Shown in pieces: positions 8,127 to 15,329 of a stretch of DNA of 27,340 bases (positions are counted from its first letter, which is position 1; the number at the start of each line of letters is the position of its first letter). Below the pieces are notes generated by a model that was not told where the DNA came from, did not search any database, and saw only the letters and a program-made list of their open reading frames with translations. Position numbers and translations under genes: made by a program. The DNA comes from JAEYFP01 sp964566545. Lineage in GTDB: Bacteria; Bacillota; Clostridia; Lachnospirales; Lachnospiraceae. The stretch lies in NCBI GenBank assembly GCA_964566545.1, contig CAZMIX010000032.1, positions 1-27,340 of the forward strand, given 5' to 3'.

Positions 8127-8155
8127 TTGACAATTCCGCTTTTGATTTTTATACT
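8127..8155 (+). promoter_or_regulatory. promoter of the HD-GYP gene
   Basis: TTGACA (8127-8132), a 17-base spacer and TATACT (8150-8155), close to the ideal sigma-A pattern. The leader of about 70 bases contains a small hairpin (ACTATTT/AAATAGT near 8168-8186). It is divergent from the metK promoter, with about 75 bp between the two -35 boxes. Together with 7779-8126 this accounts for the only gene-free stretch longer than 300 bases. Confidence 0.75.
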
Positions 8156-8230
8156 AGTAAGTAGAACTATTTTGTATAAATAGTGAATCCTTTACAATTT
8201 TATTTTACGAAGGGGTTTTTTGGTGAACAA

Positions 8231-9307
8231 ATGAAACAGGTCAAAACGGCGGAATTGCATCCCGGCATGAAGACGGCGAAAGATGTTTATTCTTACAATA
8301 ACCAGATGATACTCCCACAGGATACGGTTCTGACGGACAAAATGATCACGCGCCTTGAATTTTACTCCATCCCCTCCATTCAGGTGATTGATGGGGACGT
8401 AAAATACATTGATTTCCATGCTCCGGACAGATCTCCTTACTCAGAAAAGGTAAAGACAAGCAAAGAGTTTAAAGTATTCCAGACAGCTTATCTCCGTACC
8501 GCTGAGGGCTTTAAAAACGATTTACATGCGATCGTCAAATCCAGGGCTCAGATCGATCCCAAAAAGATGTGCGACAGTGTAACCGGTCTTATTACAAAAA
8601 ATATGACCAGCAACACTGTTTTTGATATGCTGCATAATATGCGCGAATATGATGATTACACTTATATTCACAGCATCAATGTTTCCTTGGTCAGTAATAT
8701 TTTTGCCAGATGGCTCAAATTATCCAAACGTGAGATTGAAACTGTCACGCTCTGCGGGCTGCTGCATGATGTCGGTAAGCTCATGGTTCCTGAAAGCATC
8801 ATGAAAAAGCCGGACAAACTGAATACTAATGAATACAATATCGTAAAGACACATGCGCTGCAGGGATACAGTATTTTAAAAAACTATGATATTAATTCCA
8901 ACATTAAAGACTGTGCCCTAATGCACCACGAACGTTGTGACGGTTCAGGCTATCCGCTCGGTCTGACCGGAGACAAGATTAATCCTTATGCTAAAATTGT
9001 CGCAATTGCCGATGTCTATGACGCGATGACATCCGCTCGCATTTACCGGGGACCTTTATGTCCCTACGAGGTCATTAGTATCTTTGAGTCCGAAGGACTC
9101 CAAAAATACGAGGGAAAATATATTCTGACATTTTTGGAACATATCGCCGAAACCTATATGAACAACCGCGTCCAATTAAGCGACGGGAGGGTGGGTGATG
9201 TCGTGTTTATGAACAGAAACCAACTCTCTAAACCATTGGTTCAGTGCGGCAGTGAATTTATTGATCTATCAAGGGAACCCGGTGTTAATATCAAGTCCTT
9301 TATATAA
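8231..9307 (+). CDS. HD-GYP domain protein (probable cyclic di-nucleotide phosphodiesterase)
   Basis: 358 aa from the ATG at 8231, chosen because GGTGA sits just upstream; an in-frame start at 8183 lacks a site. Residues 1-130 are a variable, non-membrane N-terminal region of the kind found in clostridial HD-GYP proteins. The HD-GYP domain (about 130-320) carries YIHSINVSL (His147), the HD pair at 179-180 in LLHDVGK, HHERCDGSGYP (232-242), and DVYDAMTSARIYR. These are the metal ligands and GYP loop of enzymes that hydrolyse c-di-GMP, or in some cases cGAMP. No receiver or sensor domain is recognisable, so the input signal is unknown. It is monocistronic, with its own promoter and a shared terminator. 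Confidence 0.9.
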   Translation: MKQVKTAELHPGMKTAKDVYSYNNQMILPQDTVLTDKMITRLEFYSIPSIQVIDGDVKYIDFHAPDRSPYSEKVKTSKEFKVFQTAYLRTAEGFKNDLHAIVKSRAQIDPKKMCDSVTGLITKNMTSNTVFDMLHNMREYDDYTYIHSINVSLVSNIFARWLKLSKREIETVTLCGLLHDVGKLMVPESIMKKPDKLNTNEYNIVKTHALQGYSILKNYDINSNIKDCALMHHERCDGSGYPLGLTGDKINPYAKIVAIADVYDAMTSARIYRGPLCPYEVISIFESEGLQKYEGKYILTFLEHIAETYMNNRVQLSDGRVGDVVFMNRNQLSKPLVQCGSEFIDLSREPGVNIKSFI

Positions 9308-9335
9308 CCGACAATTTGAATTGAATAAAAATCAA

Positions 9336-9375
9336 AAAAATACAAGTCCCTCGTAAATGAGGGACTTGTATTTTT
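9336..9375. terminator. bidirectional terminator between the HD-GYP gene and murA
   Basis: A perfect 17-bp stem (AAAAATACAAGTCCCTC/GAGGGACTTGTATTTTT) with a six-base loop. A/T-rich ends give a T-tract on each strand, so it can serve both convergent genes. Its last base is also the last base of the murA stop codon. Confidence 0.92.
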
Positions 9376-10670
9376 CAGCCGACCTTTAATTTAAATTTTT
9401 GAATATCGCGTTCTGCCAAAACCTTTTCGATCTGTGCGCCAAGGCTTTGGAGCTTCTCAGGAAAGTCTTCATAGCCTCGCTCGATGTAGATAATATCATC
9501 AATGAGCGTAATACCATCCGCCGCAAGCCCCGCAAGCACCAACGCCGCCCCCGCACGCAGATCCGGTGCCGTGATCGAAGCGCCCGTAAATTTATTGACA
9601 CCCTCTACGATCGCTGTATTGCCTTCCACCTTAATATTAGCTCCCATTCGGACAAGCTCATCCACATATTTAAAACGATTCTCAAAAATACTTTCCGTCA
9701 CAATGCTCGTCCCATCGGACAAGGCGAGCGTCGCAGCGATCTGCGGCTGCATGTCGGTCGGAAAGCCCGGATAGGGAAGCGTCTTGACTTGTGTATGATT
9801 TAAGCGCCTAGCCGCCACAATACGCAACGCATCATCAAACTCTTCCACTTCACAGCCCATTTCAATCAGCTTTGCGCTGATAGACTCCAAATGCTTCGGA
9901 ATCACATTTTTAATCATGACATCGCCCTTTGTAATCGCCGCTGCAAACATAAAGGTACCCGCTTCAATCTGGTCGGGTATAATGGAATATGTCGTTCCGT
10001 GAAGCTGTTCCACACCTTTGATTCGGATTACATCGGTACCCGCACCCTTGATGTTTGCACCCATACTGTTTAAGAAGTTGGCGACATCGACGACGTGCGG
10101 CTCCTTTGCTGCATTTTCAATAATTGTCTTACCGTCTGCCATCGCTGCTGCCATCATAATATTGATCGTAGCACCTACTGTCACAACGTCCAGATAAATG
10201 TGGCTTCCGGTAAGGCACTCTGCCTCCGTCGTAATCAGTCCATGAGAAATTTCCACATTGGCACCGAGCGCCCGAAATCCTTTAATGTGCTGGTCAATCG
10301 GACGGCTTCCGATATTGCATCCACCCGGAAGCGCTACCTGCGCCTTTCCGTATTTGCCGAGAAGCGCGCCAAGCATATAATAGGACGCCCTGATTCTCTT
10401 AATATAGCCCGCATCAATCGTCAGCCCTTGAATCATCGATGCATTAATCTTGACCGTATGTCTGTCGGGATGTTCCACAATGACGCCGATGCTCTCCAAC
10501 GCCTGCATCAACACATTGATATCCCTGACATCGGGCAGATTTTCAATAATTACGGATTCATCAGTCATGACGGAAGCCGCCAAAATAGCCAGCGCCGCAT
10601 TTTTTGCTCCTCCGATCTCCACTTCACCAACAAGGGGATTTCCACCCTTTATAATGTACTGCTCCACCAT
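9375..10670 (-). CDS. murA: UDP-N-acetylglucosamine 1-carboxyvinyltransferase
   Basis: 431 aa from the ATG at 10670, which follows AGAGGTG; the ORF opens 12 codons earlier without a site. MurA transfers enolpyruvate from PEP to UDP-GlcNAc, the first committed step of peptidoglycan synthesis, in the cytoplasm. Lys23 (GGAKNAALAIL, 20-30) is the conserved catalytic lysine. Cys118 in PGGCNIGSRP is the residue alkylated by fosfomycin, and the Asp in FPTDMQPQ is the general base. Firmicutes often carry two MurA paralogues, and which one this is cannot be decided here. Tandem promoters lie upstream, and the gene ends inside the shared terminator. Confidence 0.95.
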   Translation of the reverse strand: MVEQYIIKGGNPLVGEVEIGGAKNAALAILAASVMTDESVIIENLPDVRDINVLMQALESIGVIVEHPDRHTVKINASMIQGLTIDAGYIKRIRASYYMLGALLGKYGKAQVALPGGCNIGSRPIDQHIKGFRALGANVEISHGLITTEAECLTGSHIYLDVVTVGATINIMMAAAMADGKTIIENAAKEPHVVDVANFLNSMGANIKGAGTDVIRIKGVEQLHGTTYSIIPDQIEAGTFMFAAAITKGDVMIKNVIPKHLESISAKLIEMGCEVEEFDDALRIVAARRLNHTQVKTLPYPGFPTDMQPQIAATLALSDGTSIVTESIFENRFKYVDELVRMGANIKVEGNTAIVEGVNKFTGASITAPDLRAGAALVLAGLAADGITLIDDIIYIERGYEDFPEKLQSLGAQIEKVLAERDIQKFKLKVG

Positions 10671-10696
10671 TCGCACCTCTATATAGAATAAATGAT

Positions 10697-10725
10697 ATTT
10701 TAACATATAAATTGTAATTTTTCAA
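10697..10725 (-). promoter_or_regulatory. murA promoter, proximal
   Basis: On the minus strand TTGAAA (10720-10725), 17 bases, TAAAAT (10697-10702). The start is about 20 bases before the murA ATG. Confidence 0.65.
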
Positions 10726-10753
10726 CAAGGTGTAACTTTCCAAACTAACAGCT

Positions 10754-10782
10754 ATTATATACCCTACGCCGCACATTGTAAA
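10754..10782 (-). promoter_or_regulatory. murA promoter, distal
   Basis: On the minus strand TTTACA (10777-10782), 17 bases, and a perfect TATAAT (10754-10759). It lies 57 bp upstream of the proximal promoter and 34 bp after the M23 gene stop. No terminator is seen between the M23 gene and murA, so some read-through from that gene is also possible. Confidence 0.7.
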
Positions 10783-10815
10783 TCTGTTCTTGCAATTTTG
10801 ACTGTTTTGGGTATC

Positions 10816-12390
10816 TTAATTCAAATAACTAAGCGGATTTACCTGCGTGCCGTTTATAAGTATCTCGAAGTGCAAATGCGGTCCGGAGCTTCTTCCGGTA
10901 TTGCCGCTGAGCGCAATTTTTTCACCCTGCTTTACACCCTGTCCCACTTTTACGAGAACCTTACTCAGATGCCCATAGCGCGTCACCTTTCCGTCCGGAT
11001 GCTGGATGTAAACACAGTATCCGTAACCGCTTCCCCATCCGGCTCTGATAACCTGTCCGCCGGAGGAGGCCGAAATTGCCGTGCCAACCGGCACCGCCCA
11101 GTCCACACCTTTATGATATGTCGATGCGCCCTTTACGGGAGCAGAACGTTTTCCGAATCCGGAAGAAAGTCTTCCTCCCGATACAGGCTTCAAATACGTC
11201 GGCGGTGTCTTTGTACCACGCTCTATGACCTTTGCCACCGCCTGCGCTATAACATCCTCGTATATGATTTCACGTTCTTCTTCCGCATCATTCCGGTAAG
11301 TAACATCCGCAACGACCTTACGAAAACCTGCCACCGGTTCCTGCCGCACCTTCATATCTGTCGTATACCACGCATCATTATCTATATATTGCACATCTGC
11401 GTCGTATTCTTCTTCATAGTAAACCTGCTCCATGCGCACAACCGAAAGCTCCGGCTCCGGCACCGTGACCTTAATTTCGTCACCCACGCGGATTGTCGCA
11501 TTCGCGTCCGGGATTGTTTCTTTATTCATCGCGATAATCTGATCGATCGTCGTATCATTTTTCTGGGCAATGACAGAAAGGCTGTCGCCGGACTCCACTT
11601 CATAAATTTTACTTTTTTCCTGATCCTTTGTGACAAGCTCAATCGCATTTTCAAGCGTGCTGATCTGATCTGAATCCACATAAGCCTGCACGACCTCGAC
11701 ATTTTCACCAAAATCCAAGTCGGTCATCCCAAACTCAAACGCCTCCGTATCCTGCTTCAGCGCCTCATCATAATATTGCTCCACCTTCTGGAACGCACCG
11801 GCTCTTGGCATGAGCGGCGTTTCCTGCTGTGTATTGTCCAACTCATCCGTTTTGGCAACCTTTGTCGTCAAGACATTCAGCTCGCGCGTCGTATCCAAAA
11901 CAAGATCGACCGTAAACTGATTTCCTTCGTCATATTTATTTTTAGCAGTTGTAAGGAGGGTAAGCACTTCGTCGGAGGTTTGCAGATTCACTGTAAATTC
12001 ATTGATTTTCACTTCATAAATCTGCTGCTTGGTCTTCATAACGCTTTCAGAAAATACGTTATAAATATTATTTACAATATCCTCTTCCTTATCCGTTTTG
12101 CCGAAAATTGCTTTGGAACCACTCAGCACGACTTCGTAATTAATCAGCACAAGCCCTTCCTTTTCCTTTGCAATTTTTTTTCGCGCACTTAATACCATTT
12201 CATCGACCTTGGACGAATCGTCTACTACGCCGACCTGTGTGCCATTGATAAAAATGGTAATCAGGTTATTTCCGCTTTGAGAGAACTTCTCGATCGCCGG
12301 TACAAGCAGAAAAACAAGCAGTGCCGTTACCAGCATTGCTCCGATATGACTATATTTCATTGTCTTTGTATATTTCGTCAATCTGCGCAT
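10816..12390 (-). CDS. membrane-anchored LysM-G5-M23 peptidoglycan endopeptidase
   Basis: 524 aa from the ATG at 12390, preceded by GGGTGAT. The reading frame stays open upstream to 12849, but that part overlaps the flavin reductase gene and is not protein-like. Residues 15-31 are a single transmembrane anchor. About 40-260 is an extracytoplasmic region without recognised domains, LysM is at 262-309, a G5 domain at about 318-394, and the M23 domain at 405-521. The zinc site is intact: His426 and Asp430 (HKGVD), His473 (YGHL), His505 and His507 (HLHF). It should cleave peptidoglycan cross-links or stems outside the cell. It lies upstream of murA. An alternative in-frame start at 12471 overlaps a short upstream ORF by ATGA. 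Confidence 0.9.
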   Translation of the reverse strand: MRRLTKYTKTMKYSHIGAMLVTALLVFLLVPAIEKFSQSGNNLITIFINGTQVGVVDDSSKVDEMVLSARKKIAKEKEGLVLINYEVVLSGSKAIFGKTDKEEDIVNNIYNVFSESVMKTKQQIYEVKINEFTVNLQTSDEVLTLLTTAKNKYDEGNQFTVDLVLDTTRELNVLTTKVAKTDELDNTQQETPLMPRAGAFQKVEQYYDEALKQDTEAFEFGMTDLDFGENVEVVQAYVDSDQISTLENAIELVTKDQEKSKIYEVESGDSLSVIAQKNDTTIDQIIAMNKETIPDANATIRVGDEIKVTVPEPELSVVRMEQVYYEEEYDADVQYIDNDAWYTTDMKVRQEPVAGFRKVVADVTYRNDAEEEREIIYEDVIAQAVAKVIERGTKTPPTYLKPVSGGRLSSGFGKRSAPVKGASTYHKGVDWAVPVGTAISASSGGQVIRAGWGSGYGYCVYIQHPDGKVTRYGHLSKVLVKVGQGVKQGEKIALSGNTGRSSGPHLHFEILINGTQVNPLSYLN

Positions 12391-12467
12391 ATAGTAATCA
12401 CCCGGTGATCCCGTCGATACCCCCGCGACGTCAACTATCCGACGCCCGTAATAAATTCGTAACAAAA

Positions 12468-12518
12468 TCATTCTACCAACAAATATATCTGATGTAAAGA
12501 AGGAATCTTTTTTAGCAT
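12468..12518 (-). CDS. possible 16-codon upstream ORF ahead of the M23 gene
   Basis: It encodes MLKKIPSLHQIYLLVE. AGGAGG (12527-12532), the best ribosome binding site in this leader, lies eight bases before its ATG. Its TGA overlaps an ATG (12469-12471) that is in frame with the M23 gene 27 codons before the chosen start. It could be a leader peptide, a coupling device, or a remnant of the true N-terminus after a frameshift. Nothing about its function can be read from its sequence. Confidence 0.35.
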   Translation of the reverse strand: MLKKIPSLHQIYLLVE

Positions 12519-12558
12519 AAGTAATTCCTCCTAATTGATATCTCATCTTCCAATTCCT

Positions 12559-12594
12559 AAAATCCCTTCGATACAACCGTATCGAAGGGATTTT
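12559..12594 (-). terminator. terminator after the flavin reductase gene
   Basis: A perfect 16-bp stem (AAAATCCCTTCGATAC/GTATCGAAGGGATTTT) with a four-base loop, starting at the stop codon of the flavin reductase gene. The stem itself ends in TTTT on the minus strand. It separates that gene from the M23 leader, and no good promoter is seen in the short gap that follows. Confidence 0.85.
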
Positions 12595-13172
12595 TATTGT
12601 TGTCTCTTTGGTTTTATTTTTTTTACGCTGTAGCCGAAGCTGCCGAGCAGACTGCCGATGCCGTAATACTCTCCATGAGAATATATGATCGGGTGGGAAT
12701 CCGACAGCCGGAATTTCTGTCCGTCCATGTAAGCATCTTCCACATGTATGGCGATCACCTTGGCCAGAAACAGATAATGGCTCCCAAGCTCTTCTGTTTT
12801 CTCCACTCGACATTCGATATTTACGGGGCTGTCCTGCAAAAGCAGGCAAGAAACCTTTGATGCCGGCTGCGTCTTAAGGTTCATTTCCTTAAACTTGTCT
12901 ACCTCTCTCCCAGACTTAACGCCGCAGTAATCAACAGCGCGCACCATGCCTTCCGTCGTCAGGTTAATCACAAATTCACCGGTTTCTTTGATCATATGAT
13001 ACGAATGGCGCTCAGGCCGGACAGAAATGGATACCATAGGCGGATTTGTGCAAACCGTGCCTGCCCAAGCAACAGTAAATACGTTATGCTTTCCCTCTCT
13101 GTCACACACGCTAATCAGCACAGCCGGCAGCGGATAAAGCATGTTACCCGGTTTCCATTCTATTTTTCCCAT
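12594..13172 (-). CDS. flavin reductase-like (flavoredoxin type) FMN-binding protein
   Basis: 192 aa, matching the flavin reductase-like split-barrel family. Visible family features are the start GNMLYPLPAVLISVCD (9-24), FTVAWAGTVCTNPPMVSISVRPERHSYHMI (32-61) for FMN phosphate contacts, EFVINL (66-71), and DYCGVKSGREVDKF (81-94). The C-terminal half has the usual ECRV...GSHYLFLAKV strands. Members bind FMN and reduce flavins or pass electrons; the physiological partner is unknown. Its ATG directly follows the TAA of the gene upstream (TAAATG), with GGAG about nine bases before it, so the two genes are co-transcribed and probably translationally coupled. A strong terminator ends the unit. Confidence 0.85.
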   Translation of the reverse strand: MGKIEWKPGNMLYPLPAVLISVCDREGKHNVFTVAWAGTVCTNPPMVSISVRPERHSYHMIKETGEFVINLTTEGMVRAVDYCGVKSGREVDKFKEMNLKTQPASKVSCLLLQDSPVNIECRVEKTEELGSHYLFLAKVIAIHVEDAYMDGQKFRLSDSHPIIYSHGEYYGIGSLLGSFGYSVKKIKPKRQQ

Positions 13173-13877
13173 TTAGATAACTCCAAAAATATATGCCGTC
13201 AGCAATCCTATATTAACGATAGACAGCACAATTGAAATGATGGATAAGATCTTTATCGATCCCATATTTTTCTTTGTCTGTCCGGTGGCCTGCGCGCTCT
13301 CTTCTGTGACAACGGCCTGTACGTTTCGATAGCATTTTACATTTTCCTTGTGCACATGATCTTCCATGTTTTTAAAATAATTGCCAAGCGCTTCCATATC
13401 GAAAGAAGGCTCTTTAGCCGCAAGCTCCACCGGGACTTCCTTAGACGCCGCAATCTCCTGTCTGACCATATTCAGAAGTGCTGTATTTCCGAGCACCGCC
13501 TGCATAATTTCTTCTTTGGCTGTACTGTCCACAGATGGTGCCTGTACAGGTGCAGGTGCGGGCACGCGCATCTGTTCCGATAGATCAATGCGAATCTCAT
13601 TCAAGAGGCTTGCATTTTCATCCAATGCCTGCAATACCTCCTTTTCAATTACAACTCTCTCATCCTTTGCCTCATCAAAGAATTCGCTGATAATTTCAAG
13701 TTGCTTCGTATTGCTTTTATCGATAACTTCGGTAACTAATTTCACGCCGGAGCCATCTAGGCTTCCTGATGCGCTTCTTGGGCTTCTTTCATATCTATCT
13801 GCATTACTTCTATCCAAACTGCCTCTTTCTGAGGAACGTTCAAATCTTCCGCTAAGCCTTTCTCTAAATCCGTCCAT
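13173..13877 (-). CDS. uncharacterised tail-anchored membrane protein with internal repeats
   Basis: 234 aa, not assigned to a known family. Residues 1-45 are rich in Arg, Ser, Gly and Asp and probably disordered. Residues 46-105 and 118-146 are predicted helical or coiled coil and contain two similar segments: EVLQALDENASLLNEIRID (80-98) and EIMQAVLGNTALLNMVRQE (123-141). They are separated by a Pro/Ala-rich linker (105-115). A single transmembrane helix lies at about 207-232 at the very C-terminus, with KK before it, which suggests a cytoplasmic protein tethered by its tail. It has its own promoter, a GGAGG site before the ATG, and is coupled to the flavin reductase gene. A structural or scaffolding role is possible but only inferred. 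Confidence 0.75.
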   Translation of the reverse strand: MDGFRERLSGRFERSSERGSLDRSNADRYERSPRSASGSLDGSGVKLVTEVIDKSNTKQLEIISEFFDEAKDERVVIEKEVLQALDENASLLNEIRIDLSEQMRVPAPAPVQAPSVDSTAKEEIMQAVLGNTALLNMVRQEIAASKEVPVELAAKEPSFDMEALGNYFKNMEDHVHKENVKCYRNVQAVVTEESAQATGQTKKNMGSIKILSIISIVLSIVNIGLLTAYIFGVI

Positions 13878-13911
13878 ACCTACCTCCGTTTTTATAAGAC
13901 TATTTTTTTAC

Positions 13912-13940
13912 ATTTTATCATTATTTTCGCCTAATTACAA
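13912..13940 (-). promoter_or_regulatory. promoter of the tail-anchored protein gene
   Basis: On the minus strand TTGTAA (13935-13940), a 17-base spacer ending in ATGA, and TAAAAT (13912-13917). The start lies about 28 bases before the ATG. Confidence 0.65.
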
Positions 13941-14014
13941 GCACTTCCACTTTTGTGCATTCTGTATAGATCCTATGTTTTTTAATTTTCTTTTTTGTAA
14001 ATATTAACTATTCT

Positions 14015-14049
14015 TTCATATGTCGTTCACACTTTATTCATATGTTGTT
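14015..14049. repeat. tandem pair of TTCATATG-type direct repeats
   Basis: TTCATATGTCGTT (14015-14027) and TTCATATGTTGTT (14037-14049) differ at one base and are 22 bp apart, about two helical turns. Each contains the palindrome CATATG. They lie in the gap between relQ and the tail-anchored protein gene, just upstream of a plus-strand TATACT (14052-14057). A protein binding site is possible. Confidence 0.35.
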
Positions 14050-14115
14050 GCTATACTATAAATAACTCCAGAAGGAGAATAGTAATTGTTAGTTAGATAA
14101 ATTTTTTCATAATAT

Positions 14116-14144
14116 TGCCCAGGTGATTCTCATCCACCTGGGCA
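14116..14144. terminator. probable terminator downstream of relQ
   Basis: A 10-bp stem (TGCCCAGGTG/CACCTGGGCA) with a nine-base loop, 19 bases after the relQ stop. The following minus-strand sequence, AATATTATG, is not a good T-tract, so it may act mainly as an mRNA 3' stabiliser. The plus strand continues into ACTCCTCATTTTAT, which is also weak. Confidence 0.55.
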
Positions 14145-14163
14145 CTCCTCATTTTATAAGAAT

Positions 14164-14850
14164 TTACACAGCCTGTTTTGCTCTTTCTCCCTGCTCTTCT
14201 TTTTTGGCAGCTTCCTGTTTTTCAACTTCTTGCTGGATTTCTTCGTTCAGAGACAGCATTTTATCATCTAGTGCAGATACCATCTGCGCACATTCATACA
14301 ACTCGCGCTTGATATGCTCAGGCGCATTTTTATCAAACTTGTAATTCATCTTATGCTCGAGGCTCGCCCAAAAGTCCATCGCGACCGTGCGGATCTGAAT
14401 CTCGACCTTTGTATCCACGACGCTGTCCGACAAATAAATGGGCACGGAGACGAGCATATGATAGCTCTTATAGCCGCTCTCCTTCGGCGCCTGAATATAG
14501 TCCTTTACCGAAATCACCTTGATATCACTCTGGTTGCGCAGCATCTCTGCAATTCGGTAGATATCAGAAGTAAAGGAACAGATAATCCGAATCCCCGCAA
14601 TGTCGTTTACATATTTAACCATGTTTTCAATGGTAGACTCATAGCCCCGTTTTTTTAGCTTTTTTACGATACTCTCCGGAGTCTTGATTCTTGATTTGAT
14701 ATGCTCTATCGGGTTGTACTGGTGGATATGCTGGAACTCGTCATTTAAAATCTCGAGCTTCGTTCCAATCTCCTTAAGCGCAGAATTATACAGCAGAATA
14801 ATGGTCTGCCAGCTGTCTACCTCTTCAGAACCTTTCACTTTAAATTCCAA
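14164..14850 (-). CDS. relQ: small alarmone synthetase, (p)ppGpp synthetase of RelQ/YjbM type
   Basis: 228 aa. The start is a TTG at 14850: an in-frame TGA lies immediately before it, and GGAG lies ten bases upstream. It contains only the RelA/SpoT synthetase fold, with no HD hydrolase, TGS or ACT domain. Motifs are IKSRIKTPESIVKKL (51-65, ATP-binding), DIAGIRI (83-89), GYKSYHM (126-132, GTP-binding), VEIQIRT (149-155, with the catalytic Glu150), and WASLEHKMNYK (161-171). It transfers pyrophosphate from ATP to GDP or GTP in the cytoplasm. The Glu/Lys-rich C-terminal helix (about 190-228) fits the tetramer-forming tail of RelQ. RelQ versus RelP is judged by this layout and is less certain than the family. 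Confidence 0.88.
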   Translation of the reverse strand: MEFKVKGSEEVDSWQTIILLYNSALKEIGTKLEILNDEFQHIHQYNPIEHIKSRIKTPESIVKKLKKRGYESTIENMVKYVNDIAGIRIICSFTSDIYRIAEMLRNQSDIKVISVKDYIQAPKESGYKSYHMLVSVPIYLSDSVVDTKVEIQIRTVAMDFWASLEHKMNYKFDKNAPEHIKRELYECAQMVSALDDKMLSLNEEIQQEVEKQEAAKKEEQGERAKQAV

Positions 14851-14893
14851 TCAATTCACACTCCAATAATTTATTATCTGTGTTTATTTCACT

Positions 14894-14927
14894 TTGTAAA
14901 AATAGAAATTTTTTTCTAGTTTTACAA
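14894..14927. other. hairpin at the 5' end of the relQ transcript
   Basis: Arms TTGTAAAA and TTTTACAA enclose TAGAAA/TTTCTA with one mismatched pair and a four-base loop, about 14 paired bases in total. With the -10 box at 14933-14938 the minus-strand RNA should start at about 14926, so this hairpin would be the first thing transcribed. It probably protects the 5' end or modulates relQ mRNA. Confidence 0.45.
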
Positions 14928-14932
14928 TTTTT

Positions 14933-14941
14933 ATTATACCA
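14933..14941 (-). promoter_or_regulatory. relQ promoter (extended -10)
   Basis: The minus strand reads TGGTATAAT, a perfect -10 hexamer with the extended TGn. The -35 region is weak (TACAAT at 16-base spacing). The leader is about 75 bases long. Confidence 0.6.
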
Positions 14942-14976
14942 TAAATCCCCTGTAATTGTACAATATTAATAAAATT

Positions 14977-15005
14977 TTAATAAGAATTATACGACGATTT
15001 ATGAT
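14977..15005 (+). promoter_or_regulatory. possible promoter of the 88-aa protein gene
   Basis: TTAATA (14977-14982), a 17-base spacer and TATGAT (15000-15005). Each box is imperfect. It is divergent from the relQ promoter and would start about 50 bases before the ATG at 15063. Confidence 0.45.
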
Positions 15006-15062
15006 ATGATAGAGCAAAATCATTTGTTAATAAGGATTATTACACGATTTGGGAGGAATTTC

Positions 15063-15329
15063 ATGTTTCGTTTATGGGCGAAAACCTTTAAAGATAACCA
15101 CATGCTGCGGGATACCGTCATATGCAACGATACGGAGAACACGCGTACACATAAAGTATTTTCTGCGATCGAGGAAATCTGTTATGAATTTGACTTGAGT
15201 AAACCGATCTGGCTTAATTCCACAATACAAGAATTTAAGCGCCATTCCAAGGCTCGTTTTTCGCAGGATAATTTTATTGACTCAATCGACTTCGATTACC
15301 TGGAAATACAAATCATAGAGGAGGAATGA
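15063..15329 (+). CDS. small conserved-looking acidic protein of unknown function
   Basis: 88 aa from the ATG at 15063, chosen for GGGAGG six bases upstream; the frame opens at 15006 without a site. The sequence begins MFRLWAKTFKDNHML and includes TRTHKVFSAIEEICYEFDLSKPIWLN in the middle. It ends in an acidic tail, DSIDFDYLEIQIIEEE. No signal peptide or membrane helix is present, so it is probably cytoplasmic. I recall similar unnamed small proteins in Lachnospiraceae, but no function. It is monocistronic and divergent from relQ. Its TGA stop codon lies in the loop of the following terminator. Confidence 0.8.
   Translation: MFRLWAKTFKDNHMLRDTVICNDTENTRTHKVFSAIEEICYEFDLSKPIWLNSTIQEFKRHSKARFSQDNFIDSIDFDYLEIQIIEEE

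Noticed and set aside
10798..11673. Long plus-strand ORF (291 codons) opposite the M23 endopeptidase gene
   Set aside because: It is the antisense of a clearly recognisable LysM-G5-M23 gene, has no ribosome binding site, and its translation is low-complexity and His/Arg/Ile-rich.
12391..12468. Possible c-di-AMP or c-di-GMP riboswitch in the M23 leader
   Set aside because: Such riboswitches often precede wall hydrolases, but the leader is too short and I could not find the conserved core segments of either class.
12391..12849. N-terminal extension of the M23 frame to 12849
   Set aside because: It runs through a strong terminator and into the flavin reductase gene in a different frame; its sequence is Arg-rich and not protein-like.
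14894..14927. relQ leader hairpin as a third copy of the metK palindromic repeat
   Set aside because: Only short A/T-rich words are shared; the length, loop and arm ends differ from the two metK-flanking copies.
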